From NCBI RefSeq assembly GCF_030272615.1, contig NC_081412.1, positions 665,173,352 through 665,237,351 of the forward strand: DNA of 64,000 nt, given 5' to 3'. This document shows positions 32,312-42,852 of the stretch, piece after piece. Made by a program: the position numbers and the translations under genes. How positions within the stretch are numbered: position 1 is the first letter of the stretch; each line of letters begins with the position of its first letter. The DNA comes from Cryptomeria japonica (taxonomy: Eukaryota; Streptophyta; Pinopsida; Cupressales; Cupressaceae). Below the pieces are notes generated by a model, which saw only the letters and a list, made by a program, of their open reading frames with translations, made no database searches and was not told the DNA's origin.

Positions 32312-33366
32312 TGTAGGTCCCAGGGACAACTGAGAGGGCAGGGGGGGGTGAATCAGTTGTACAATAAATTCAAACCAAAATCTTATTAACCAACTAATTG
32401 CTTAAAACCGGTAAGACAGTTAATTGTGTCGGTAAACAGTGTTAACAGGAAATGTTGTACCGGTAAGAATTAATGCATGAAACATAAGCACAAAGTCGAC
32501 CACAACACATGACACAAATATTTGTACGTGGAAACCCTGTAAGGGGAAAAACCACAGTGGGAAACCTTACCCACAATCAAATGATACTACTATAGATAGT
32601 AAGTGTACAAGAGGGGTCTGCACGTGCAGAAAAGCCAACAGCCTAGAGCTCACTGCTCAAACACAAATGGGAGTCACACTGACTATAGATGGATGGTTAA
32701 ATCCAATGAGAATGTACTACACAAAATAGCATCTTCATATGCTGGATTTAGTACCGGTGTAATGCTGATATGCTTCTACAAAAACCTAGCCTCACCTTCA
32801 AATAATGTCTTCGTGTATATCTCTGCTTAATCTCACATATACCTTCTTGTAATTCTTTTTCACATTCCACACTTGATCTTACAAATAAGATCTTACATTT
32901 ATACCATACCCTAAGACCAATTTTAGTAGGTCGGCTCTACAAGATATTACAATAAAACATTTTACAAATAATACAATATCCGATGCAATAACCGATTGAG
33001 CATGTCAGCTTAACGCATTTTCAACAATAATAAATCATCTCCATAGCATGCCATGCTGATCAAGAAAAGATAAACCTGCCAGTGTAACCCTAGATAACCT
33101 GGACCTATTTGCCGGTGAAAGAAAATATGCAAATAAGAATATACCAATGATATTACTCAAGGAAAAGTGTCCACATGATGTCTTCAACATTACCAAGTGT
33201 CTTCCATGTCATTGCAAGTACCGGTGAACATTATATCCTACCAGTTAACCATATACCGGTGATTGTTGAACAGTTTACTGATTGCCGGTGAATGTTGCTG
33301 GATCTCAAAAGTAGGTGTGTTAGTAGGTGTTGACATTAATGACAAAACCATACCAAAATACCAACA
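32312..33366 (-). repeat. 3' LTR of the Copia element (1055 bp)
   Basis: In element orientation it runs TGTTGGTATTTTGG...GGGACCTACA. Contains many ACCGG motifs and the conserved GTGGAAACCC...GGGAAAAACCAC block, shared with the LTR at 449-1785. Confidence 0.95.
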
Positions 33367-33381
33367 ATCTCCCCCTTTGGC
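33367..33381 (-). promoter_or_regulatory. Polypurine tract of the Copia element
   Basis: Minus-strand GCCAAAGGGGGAGAT directly upstream of the 3' LTR, nearly identical to the tract at 435-448. Confidence 0.85.
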
Positions 33382-33811
33382 ATTGATGGCAACACAAGAT
33401 GGAAAAACCATCAACGTGTCAAAATAGAAATGCCAAATACAAAAACCAATTCTCCCCTTGGGAGTAATATGTGTTTATTAATATCAATCTCTCATACCAA
33501 TCTCTCCTCAAAAAGATAATGCACTCTCCCCAATGTTTTTCCATATATCTCTCCCCCTTTGACATCAAATGCCAAAGTCACAAAAAGGTCAAGTTCATAC
33601 AAAATACTAGTCAATTCAATATACCAACTACTCCCCCTGAGAAGTAGCTTCCTCATCAAATACCAGAATAAAAGATTTGTCCATTTAATTCTACTAGTTG
33701 ATGATAATCATCAACTGTCTAAGTCTCTACCGGTGGAGGTAGGACTCCGAGCTGATCTCTGAGATACTCAAAAGTTTCCTTAGGAAAAGGTTTTGTAAAA
33801 ATATCTGCAAG

Positions 33812-36800
33812 CTATTCTTTAGTATTCACATAAACCAGTTTTATTTCTTTTTCTTCAACTTTTTCCCTTAGAAAATTCAGTTTGATAGAAACATGTTTTG
33901 TTTTAGAATGTAATATTGGATTCTTAGATATATCAATTGTTGCAGTGTTATCACAATATATAGTAATAGGTTCCTTGTATTTTACCTTTATGTCTTTCAA
34001 CATTTGCTTAAGCCAAAGTACCTATGTATAGTTTGTTGCTGCTGCAACATATTCTGATTCTGCTATTGATAAAGATGTACAACTCTATTTCTTACTTAAC
34101 CAAGAAACTAATCTCTTTCCAAGAAAGAATGCTCCTCCAGTGGTGCTCTTTCTATCATCCACATCTCCTACCCAATTTGCATCTGTGTATGCATATAGAT
34201 CAAAATTTTCATTTTTAGGATACCATAATCCAAGATTTGTTGTGCCTTGTAAGTACCAGAAAATCCTTTTTACTGTTGATTCATGATTTTCCTTAGGATT
34301 ACTCTGAAATCTAGAAACTATACATACTGCATTCATAATATCAGGTCTGGTTTGTGTCAAATACAGTAAACCTCCTATCATAGATTTGTATCTGGTTGGA
34401 TTAATAAGTGTAGATTCATCCCTTTGAGATAATTTGTCATTTGTAGTCATAGGTGTGCTTACCGGTTTAGAGTTCTCCATCCCAAATTTCTTGAGTAGTT
34501 CTTTCAAGTATTTAGATTGACACAAAAATATGCCTTTATCAGTCTATAAAATTTGCAACCCTAAAAAGAATTTTATTTCTCCAATCATAGACATTTCAAA
34601 TTCATGCTGCATTTTAAGAGAAAATTCTTTGCATAATTCATCTTCTCCTCCAAAGATTATATCATCAACAAATACTTCCATAATCAAAATGTCATCATTA
34701 GTTACTTTGTAATATAAATTGCTATCTGCATTTCCTTTAGTAAAACCAATTTTTAAGAGATACTTATCCAATCTTGCATACCAGGCTCTTGGAGCTTGTT
34801 TTAGTCCATACAGAGCTTTTCTTAATCTGTAAACCATATCATTGTTATCTGTCAAAGAAAATCCATCAGGTTGTTCAATATAAACTTCTTCTTCAAGACC
34901 TCCATTCAAAAATGCACATTTAATATCCATTTGATAAACTTTGTAATCCTTGTGAGCTGCAAAGGCTAAGAATAACCTAACTGCTTCAATTCTGGCTACC
35001 GGTGCAAAGGTTTCATTGTAATCAACTCCTTCTTTCTGAGAATATCCCTTACACGCTAGTCTTGCTTTATTCCTGACAACCTTACCATCTTCATTGAGTT
35101 TGTTTCTAAATACCCATTTGGTTCCAATTATATTTTTTATTTTCAGGCCAGGGAACTAATGTCCAAGTATTATTTTTCTCAATTTGTCCTAATTCTTCTT
35201 CCATGGCTTTAATCCAAAATTTATCTTCACATGCCTCATTGATAGATAATGGTTCAATTTGAGAAACAAGACATACCTCTTCATTTGCCAATCTTCCTCT
35301 TGTCATGACTCCTTTAAATTTGCTTCCAATTATCTGATCTTTAGAATGATTCAGTCTTACATACCAGGGTGTCTTAGTCTGTTGTTGTTCTTCAATTACT
35401 GTGGTATCCTCTGATGATACTGGAGTAACTGGGTCATCATTCTATATCGGTGGATTTACTATTGGTTCATTTGTCATAGTTTCTGTTACCGGTTCAGAGT
35501 CTACATACCTTGAAGTTCCTCTGAATTGTTCATCAATCTTTACATTTGTACTCTCAACAATTTTCTGTAATCTTTTATTAAAACATCTATAAGCTTTACT
35601 CTTAGATGAATAAACAAGAAATATTCCTTCATCACTTCTAGGATCAAACTTGCCAATATACTCATCTCTTCTAATATAACATTTACTTCCAAAAATTCTG
35701 AAATACTTAAGAGTAGGAGTATTACCAAACCATAGTTCATGAGGGATCTTACCGGTTTCACCTTTGATGTGAACTTTGTTGAATGTATAGACAACAATGC
35801 TTACTTCCTCTCTCTAGTATACATGTGGTAGATTTGCTTCTGATAACATACTTCTTGCTGCATCCAAAATAGTTCCATTTTTCCTTTCAACAACTCCATT
35901 CTGTTGTGGTGTCCGAGGTGCTGATAACTGTCTTTTGATTCCATTCACTTCACAGAATGTATTAAAATCTCTAGATGTGAATTCACCTCCTTGATCAGAT
36001 CTTAAACATTTAATTTTCTTACCAGTTTCATTTTCAACCATTGCTTTTAATAGTTTGAACTTCCCAAGTGCTTCTGATTTTTCCTTAAGAAAAGTAACCC
36101 AACACATCCTAGAATAATCATCAATAATTAGCATGAAATATCTATCACCTTGTAAGCTTTTAGTTCTAGCCGGACCACATAAATCAATGTGAATTAAATC
36201 AAGAGCATTATTGGATTTTTCTGGAATACTTTTGAAACTAGCTCTAACTTTTTTTCCAAATTGACATTCCTTGCAAATTGTATTCTTAGGTTTCACAATT
36301 TTAGGTAGATCTCTAACTGCCTTAGAAGTACTGATTTTTACCATGCAATCAAAATTTACATGACATAGTCTTTTATGCCATAGCCAACTTTCATCTATAT
36401 GAGCAATTAAGCATGCCTTTTCACTGTTATTCAAATGAAAGATATTTCCTCTAGTTTGATTATCGGTTGCAATTTCCAAACCAGTTCTATTCATGATTTT
36501 GCATTTTCCATTTTTAAATTGTAACTGAAAACCTTTCTCAACTAATTGACCAACACTTAAAAGATTATGTTTTATTCCTTCAACATAGTAAACATTGTCA
36601 GTGTTATGTTTACCATAAAGAGATATTGAACCCTTACCTTTGATTGAATAGGCTTTGTCATCTCCGAATCTTACTAAACCTCCATTGTATTCTTGACAGT
36701 TCAAGAATTTACCTTTGTCTACAGTCATATGATGTGAGCATCTGGAGTCAATAATCCATTCATCCTTTGATTCAACTTTAGCTGCTAGGGCTTGTTCTAC

Positions 36801-37025
36801 CGGTGGAGCAATAGGTACCGGTTGATCTTCTGTTATAGCAACAAAGACCCATCCGTTGTCTGTTGGATCCTCATTAGAATCATCAGTCACACCTTCATCA
36901 GCAATGTAACAGGATTTATCTTTGTTTTTCTTAAATCTATATCTCTGATATTCAGGATTAGGTTTGTATGTTCTTCTAGCTTCTTCTCTTAGTCTAGCAT
37001 GTCTATCAGGGCATCTTGAAGCCAT
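33812..37025 (-). pseudogene. Copia pol (zinc knuckle, PR, IN, RT, RNase H) with stops and frameshifts
   Basis: Reading leftward: a CCHC knuckle C-F-N-C-N-K-I-G-H-M-A-S-R-C at about 37053-37012. Then protease W-I-I-D-S-R-C-S-H-H-M, where the family has D-S-G; the AGA codon is 36743-36741. The integrase core has intact acidic residues (I-D-D-Y-S, R-S-D-Q-G-G-E-F, Q-Q-N-G-V-V-E-R-K). RT (34930-34544) has [13 protein letters not shown] and F-V-D-D. RNase H (34525-33812) has Y-T-D-A-N-W-V-G-D and ends near A-D-I-F-T-K-P. There are at least two frameshifts (near 35815 and 35140) and stops near 34543, 34083 and 34022. Not functional as read. Confidence 0.93.
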
Positions 37026-37087
37026 ATGACCAATCTTATTGCAATTGAAACATTTAAAGGGTTATTTACCTTCATACTTACTTCCAA

Positions 37088-37870
37088 TTAGACCTTTTGG
37101 CATTTTTCTTGCAAATAGTGCTTCAAGTTCTTCAAGCTCTTCATTCGCCTTTCTGGTTTCTTCAGTTCTCTTGCATAAAAGGCTCTCCAGTCTGATTTGT
37201 CAAAAGATGGAGCAGATGATGTTGATGCTTTGAAGGCCAAATCAGTTTTTATAGCAACAGGACCAAATTCCTCTATTTCAAAAGCTGAAAGTTTTCCAAT
37301 TAATGTATCCCTAGTTACTGATGTATTAGGCACTGTTCTCAACTCATTAATAGAAATAACCTTCATTTTATATGCCGGTGGCAAACCTCTTAAGATTTTT
37401 GAGACAATCTCATCTTCACTCAAGGTTCCTCCACAACATTTGATACTTAAAACAATTTCATTTACTCTTTCCATAAAAGTAGAAATTCTTTCATCTTCTT
37501 CCATTTTCAGATGTTCATACCTAACTTGGAAGCTTTCAAGTTTTGCAATTTTGACTGTGGAATCACCTTCATTCAATGTTTCCAAATGATCCCAAATAGC
37601 TTTTGTAGTAGATCTATCTGATAATCCCATGATTTGTTGATCTGATAATGCATGCAAAAGTGCTTCTCTTGCTTTGCAATCATTTTCTTCATCTTTACCT
37701 AGAGTAATAGGAGCGGGCTGACCAGCTACAGCAGTAGTATAGCCATTCTTAGTAACTTCCCAAATGTCTTTACCAATGCAATTCAGATGTGTCTCCCTTC
37801 TGATTTTCCATATTCCATAGTTGGTTCCATCAAGTTTAGGACTATCCTTCCTGAAATAATTAGTAGACAT
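37088..37870 (-). CDS. Copia gag (capsid), 260 codons, frameshifted from pol
   Basis: Starts at the ATG 37870-37868, about 45 bp inside the primer-binding site. It shows the Copia capsid pattern: L-D-G-T-N-Y-G-I-W near residue 14, A-K-A-I-W-D-H-L (about 90), then L-S-E-D-E-I-V-S-K-I-L-R-G-L-P-P-A-Y (about 150-167) as in UBN2-type gag. The frame ends before the zinc knuckle, which lies in another frame (about 37053), so a frameshift separates capsid from nucleocapsid. It would form the virus-like particle in an active element. Confidence 0.85.
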   Translation of the reverse strand: MSTNYFRKDSPKLDGTNYGIWKIRRETHLNCIGKDIWEVTKNGYTTAVAGQPAPITLGKDEENDCKAREALLHALSDQQIMGLSDRSTTKAIWDHLETLNEGDSTVKIAKLESFQVRYEHLKMEEDERISTFMERVNEIVLSIKCCGGTLSEDEIVSKILRGLPPAYKMKVISINELRTVPNTSVTRDTLIGKLSAFEIEEFGPVAIKTDLAFKASTSSAPSFDKSDWRAFYARELKKPERRMKSLKNLKHYLQEKCQKV

Positions 37871-37912
37871 TAGATCTCCTCAAGTTGTTAAACTTCTGCA
37901 AAAGAGGACCAA

Positions 37913-37927
37913 GGCTCTGATACCAAT
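37913..37927 (-). promoter_or_regulatory. Primer-binding site, initiator Met tRNA type
   Basis: Minus-strand ATTGGTATCAGAGCC immediately follows the end of the 5' LTR (…GGGACCTACA). The TGGTATCAGAGC core is complementary to the plant initiator methionine tRNA 3' end. Confidence 0.92.
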
Positions 37928-38981
37928 TGTAGGTCCCGGGGACAACTGAGAGGGGGGGGGGGTGAATCAGTTGTACAATAAATTCAAACCAAAATCTTAT
38001 TAACCAACTAATTGCTTAATACCAGTAAGACAGTTAATTGTGCCGGTAAATAGTGTTAACAGGAAATGTTGTACCGGTAAGAGTTAAAGCATGAAACATA
38101 AGCATAAAGTCGACCACAACACATGACACAAATATTTGTATGTGGAAACCCTATAAGGGGAAAAACCACAGTGGGAAACCTTACCCACAATCAGATGATA
38201 CTACTACAGATAGTAAGTGTACAAGAGGGGTCTGCACGTGCAGAAAGGCCAACAGGCTAGAGCTCACTGCTCAAACACAAATGGGAGTCACACTGACTAC
38301 AGATGGATGGTTAAATCCAATGAGAATGTACTACACAAAATAGCATCTTCATATGTTGGATTCAGTACCGGTGTAATGCTGATATGCTTCTACAAAAACC
38401 TAGCCTCACCTTCAAATGATGTCTTCGTGTATATCTCTGCTTAATCTCACATATACCTTCTTGTAATTCTTTTTCGCATTCCACACTTGATCTTACAAAT
38501 AAGATCTTACATTTATACCATACCCTAAGACCAATTTTAGTAGGTCGGCTCTACAAGATATTACAATAAAACATTTTACAAATAATACAATATTCAATGC
38601 AATAACCGATTGAGCATGTCGGCTTAATGCATTTACAACAATAATAAATCATCTCCATAGCGTGCCATGCTGATCTGGAAAAGATAAACTTGCCAGTGTA
38701 ACCCTAGATAACCTGGACCTATTTGTCGGTGAAAGAAAATATGCAAATAAGAATATACCAATGATATTACTTCAAGGAAAAGTGTCCACATGATGTCTTC
38801 GACATTACCAAGTGTCTTCCATGTCATTGCAGGTACCGGTGAACATTATATCCTACCGGTTAACCATATACCAGTGATTGTTGAACAGTTTACTGATTGC
38901 CGGTGAATGTTGTTGGATCTCCAAAGTAGGTGTGTTAGCAGGTGTTGACATTAATGACAAAACCATACCAAAATACCAACA
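37928..38981 (-). repeat. 5' LTR of the Copia element (1054 bp)
   Basis: Matches 32312-33366 along its length with scattered, mostly transition, differences. Abuts the primer-binding site on one side and the GGAAG duplication on the other. Confidence 0.95.
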
Positions 38982-39600
38982 GGAAGAAGGAACAAAAATG
39001 GGAGAAATAATGGGAATTAGAATAACACAAATAGGGGTAACCATATAGGAAGTAATGGGTATGGAAGCAATCAAAATAATGGACATAATAGAGGTAACAA
39101 TGGCAATTAGGGAAATGGCAATGGTGGAGATGGGAACAACAATAATGGGAATGGAGGTATTCATGGAGACAATGGCAATAATAATGGTGGTGGAAACACT
39201 GGGAACAATGGTAATTATGACAACAATGGTGGATTCATTGGAGGAAGTATGAACAATCAAAGCAACCATCATGTTGGCAGACGTCCTATGATCATTGAAA
39301 GATACAGACAATTGGATTTCACTGACATTGTTGGTTATCCAAATTAGATCACTAATGATTTAAGACGAAAAATCTCCAAATTCTCAGGAAATGGAATTGA
39401 TTTAGCAGAACAACATGTAGTTAATGTAAAAAATATCATTGACTAATTTGAGGTTCCTCATGAGGATGTATTCATGAAATTGTGTGTTCAATCTTTGACA
39501 GAAGATGCAGGAGAATGGTATAGAAGTCTTCCTAATAGATGTATCTGTAGCTAGCAGGAATTTGGAGATCACAATGATCCTTCATTTGCATCCCATGAAT
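38982..39600 (+). pseudogene. Asn/Gly-rich region and gag capsid of the old Ty3 element
   Basis: Continuing the frame left at 32311, the product is first an Asn/Gly-rich low-complexity segment (about 39000-39250; N-N-G-N and G-N-N repeats). It then has a capsid-like part: K-I-S-K-F-S-G-N-G at about 39370, H-V-V-N-V-K-N-I-I-D, E-V-P-H-E-D-V-F-M-K-L-C-V-Q-S-L and E-W-Y-R-S-L-P-N-R. This matches the F-x-G ... S-L-x-x-x-A-x-x-W-(Y/F)-x-x-L-P pattern of Ty3 gag. Stops are scattered, some at Gln/Glu-like positions. Confidence 0.65.
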
Positions 39601-39659
39601 TAACAAGTTTGGGATTATAATGAACTATTTGATGCTTTCTCCATCAATTGGACTGAAGA

Positions 39660-40054
39660 TCCGATAATATTTGGGTAGACTTCATGGCTAACTTGGCTAT
39701 GAAGCATAATGATGTCCCTTTGGATGATATTACCCAAGTAGAATTCAAGTCCAGGCCATCAGTTCCTGACAATGTAAAAAGTTGGCAAGTATTTGATGAT
39801 GACAGGGATTTGCTAAAGTTATTATTTTGTGAGGATTGGTATGAGCACCAGCAGATTGATTGGAATGGACATGTGGAGGACAAGGATGACAAGGAGAATG
39901 TACTTGGGCAAGAGGTGTTGCAGTTGAAAACAAATAAAATCCAAAAAGGATTGGTAGAGCTTGAAAAAATGTTTTATGATAAAGACATGGCAGGTTTCAG
40001 ACCTAATCCAGGAGGATGTGAGGATGTTGAAAAAATAAACTTCGGAAGTGAAAG
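39660..40054 (+). pseudogene. Ty3 pol linker relic
   Basis: An open frame (39684 on) includes W-Q-V-F-D-D-D-R-D-L-L-K-L-L near its centre and V-E-K-I-N-F-G-S-E at its right end. These recall linker sequence seen between protease and RT in some plant Ty3 elements, but I cannot assign a domain firmly. The frame runs into the next element's LTR at 40055, so its apparent last 19 residues belong to that LTR. Confidence 0.45.
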
Positions 40055-41660
40055 TGGTGCAGAGCACCTAACTCAAAGTTGTCTTTTCTTGAATTTTAGA
40101 GTTTTTTTGTGATTTAAATTTATTTTATGTTGTAATGAGGTGGAATAAATCCTATGATGATTTTTGAAGCCATAGTTTGGTTGTCCACACTTTTGTTGTG
40201 CTCAGGATCCAAAATTGTCATTATCCTGAAATGTTGTCAAAATATCAATTTTTTGGTTTGTACTAGGTGGATGCCTGGAAACTTGATAGAATGTTTTTAA
40301 ATGGTTTAAATCCATTTTGGGATTCCATTTGAGTGATGTTTCAGGCCTTGAGAGCCTTGGAGTGTGTTTTGCACTCATAGGTAAAAGTTGTCAAAAATTG
40401 GTCATGACAACTTTTGCATTTTTAGGCAAAAGTTGTCCATGAAGGAAATGGTGTATAAAACCTTCTAATAATCTCCAATAATAGGTTAATCAACTTTTGG
40501 TTTGCATTCAATTCATTTGACAAGGGTTTCCTATGCTTTTTCTCACGTTTGGACTATTTTTGCTTTGAATTTTTTCTTCTGTATGACCTGTATGGTTTGG
40601 TACAGTGCTCATTGTAGTAGAGGAAGTTATGAATTTTTTTATCTTTCCAACAAGTATAATATGAAGGTCTGAAGTGTTTGGATCAAAAGTTATCACTATT
40701 TTTATAAAAGTTGCTCACAAACCCTTGAAACTTGGGCTTTTGATTGTAAAAATGCATTTTACCTGAGCATCCACGAATGAAAGAAGTTGCAATATATTGG
40801 ATGGCTTGGGTAGGCTCTCTAATTAGTTTTAGAGTATGTGTTTTTTGTTTTTGCAGGCCACAAGGAGGAGAATGGGTGAAATGAATAACACACAAGCTTG
40901 TAGCTAGTGTGTGGGGGCAGTAGAGATTGCTCATTTTCAGTGCCATGGAGAAGTGACACCCCAGCAACCCATAGTGTTTTGGAAATTTATATGAGTGTAA
41001 TAAAATAATCCAAGTTTTTTTGGGTTGGTGATTTTGACTGGTGAAGAGTTTGGAGCACATCTTCCAAAACTGTCTGGAAGCTCTAAACCCCTTAAAAATA
41101 GCTCTTTTTCAGTAACCCTAGTTTTACAACAAACCTAGATGGGAAACTGAGTGATCTTGTTTAACTTCCAAATGGGTATCTAAATATGTAAAAATATTTG
41201 GATTTTGTTAGAAACGTTTGGGGGAAAAGACCAAAAAATAGTCCAAGAAGGGCTAGTCAATTAGGCCTAATAGCAGCTGGTAGAAGCAAGTTGAAAGCCT
41301 AGGGGTTGGGAGGAGGGTGCAAACCTTGTCAATGCATAAAATGACCTTGAACATACCTACACAACATAACCACAACCTTTAATCATGTTGTTAGAGTGAA
41401 GATCCTTGGTGGATGTCTTTGGAGCCTAGTTGGAGCTTTGGGAACCTAGTAGGAGACCATCTCAAAATCAAAGATTTGGGTCAGAACCAACAAGAAACCT
41501 CAACAGGCTATACCTAGGAGGAAAGCCAATATATTTTAGGCCTTGGAGGTCTAAGAAGTGTACCCTAACAACTTACCTTGGAGGAGCTTGAGTAGAAGGG
41601 TGAGTTGAGGAGTTGGGGTGAGTAAGGGTGAATTGGAAAGCTAGACATAAGACCTCTACA
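40055..41660 (+). repeat. 5' LTR of the chromovirus (1606 bp)
   Basis: Starts TGGTGCAGAG, ends CTCTACA just before the primer-binding site. Its first about 570 bp recur at 46344-46921. Confidence 0.88.
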
Positions 41661-41666
41661 TCAGAG

Positions 41667-41679
41667 TTGTATCAGAGCC
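41667..41679 (+). promoter_or_regulatory. Primer-binding site (initiator Met tRNA type, one change)
   Basis: TTGTATCAGAGCC follows the LTR end by six bases; the standard core is TGGTATCAGAGC, so one base differs. Confidence 0.85.
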
Positions 41680-41733
41680 ATTCTTTGAAATATTTGGTGT
41701 ATGTCAAATTGTGAATAATCAAAAGAAAGTTCA

Positions 41734-42852
41734 ATGCCTCCAAAGGAAATGACTCCAGAAGCCATCCGGTAGATGGTGGTAGAGATGATAGAAGGATTGA
41801 AGGATACAAAAGGAAGCAGAGGAACCAAAGAGGCAAAGAAGGAGAAGGGAAAGGTTAAGATAGAATGGGATGATGAGACTAATGAAGAAGTGGAAGATGT
41901 AGAGGAATCAACAACAGTAGCTATGCCTCAAGACCAAAAGTTATTCCTAGATGCAGTCAAATCCATTTCTAAGGACAATCTGGATGGATTACCAACATAT
42001 GGAGGAAACCTCAATGGAAAAGAGTTTCTAGATTGGATAGAAGCTCTCGATAATCATTTTGATTACAAAAAGGTAGCAAAAGAGAAAAGAGTTAATGTGG
42101 CCAAATCAAGAATGAGAGGATCAACATTGGTTTGGTGGAATATGATGCAAGAAGAAAGGATACAAGAAGGCAAAAAGAAGATAACTTCATGGGAGCATAT
42201 GAAGATAAAAATTAAGGCACAATTACTTCCAGGAGATTATGAAGTTCAAATTCATAAGAGACTACAAAATCTGAAACAAAGGGAGCTAGATGTGAATGCT
42301 TACACGAAGGAATTCCATAAACTAAGCCTTAGAGCTAAGAAGCATGAGAATTAGGTGGAGAAATTGGCTAGATACATGAATGGATTGAGACAAAATCTAC
42401 AAGATGAAATCAATATCCTTACTCCTGATACCGTTCATAAGTGTTTTCAGTTAGCATTAAGGGCAGAAGACAAAATCAAGAGGAGGAGTGAACAAAATCA
42501 AAAGTTTAGAGGTGGCAGATCCTTTAGAGGAAGGGGCACTTTTAGTAGAGGACAGAAAACATCAAGGAATGAAGAAAAATCAAGGCAAGAAGGTGGTAGA
42601 GACTCTTCAAGGGGGCCATTTAGAGGATCCTTCAAAGGAAGAGACAATTCTAGGGGCATATTGGGAAGCTCAGGAAGAGGAAATTCAGTTTTCACTGGTA
42701 GATGTTACAATTGTAATCAAGTTGGCCACACAATGGGAAGGTGTTCAAAGAAAGCAACCAACTCTTCACACTCATACATGGGTGAGAGAAGAACAAGAAA
42801 GAAGAAGATGATCAAAGTCTGTCTTCCCCTCTCAGCAAGGCAGGCCCAATGA
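41734..42852 (+). pseudogene. Chromovirus gag (capsid and CCHC knuckle), one internal stop
   Basis: Two in-phase frames (41773-42354 and 42355-42852) are separated by a single TAG. The capsid part has L-P-T-Y-G-G-N-L-N-G-K-E-F-L-D-W-I, L-V-W-W and L-P-G-D-Y-E-V-Q, as in Retrotrans_gag. It is followed by an Arg/Gly/Ser-rich linker and a complete zinc knuckle C-Y-N-C-N-Q-V-G-H-T-M-G-R-C near 42703-42744. A further TAG at 41770 sits just before the first usable ATG and likely interrupts the original N-terminus. In an active element this would be the particle protein. Confidence 0.9.

Larger units (their letters stand above)
32312..38981 (-). mobile_element. Full-length Ty1/Copia retrotransposon (6670 bp), TSD GGAAG
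   Basis: Two LTRs (32312-33366, 37928-38981), a tRNA-iMet primer-binding site, polypurine tract and gag-pol all read leftward. The target duplication GGAAG is at 32307-32311 and 38982-38986. Domain order PR-IN-RT-RNase H defines Copia. The LTRs differ at only a few percent of sites by eye, mostly C/T changes, so it is younger than its neighbours. Frameshifts and stops make it non-autonomous. Confidence 0.95.
31134..40054 (+). mobile_element. Old Ty3/Gypsy element, interrupted by a Copia insertion
   Basis: Assembled from a candidate LTR and leader (31134-31560), gag-like coding sequence (31762-32311 and 38982-39600) and a pol-like piece (39660-40054). If the Copia element and one TSD copy are disregarded, the gag frame is continuous across the site. 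On the right it is cut at 40054, where another Ty3 LTR begins. Confidence 0.6.

Noticed and set aside
39055-39252. Met/Thr/Ile-rich 65-codon plus-strand frame
   Set aside because: Out-of-frame shadow of the Asn/Gly-rich gag segment.
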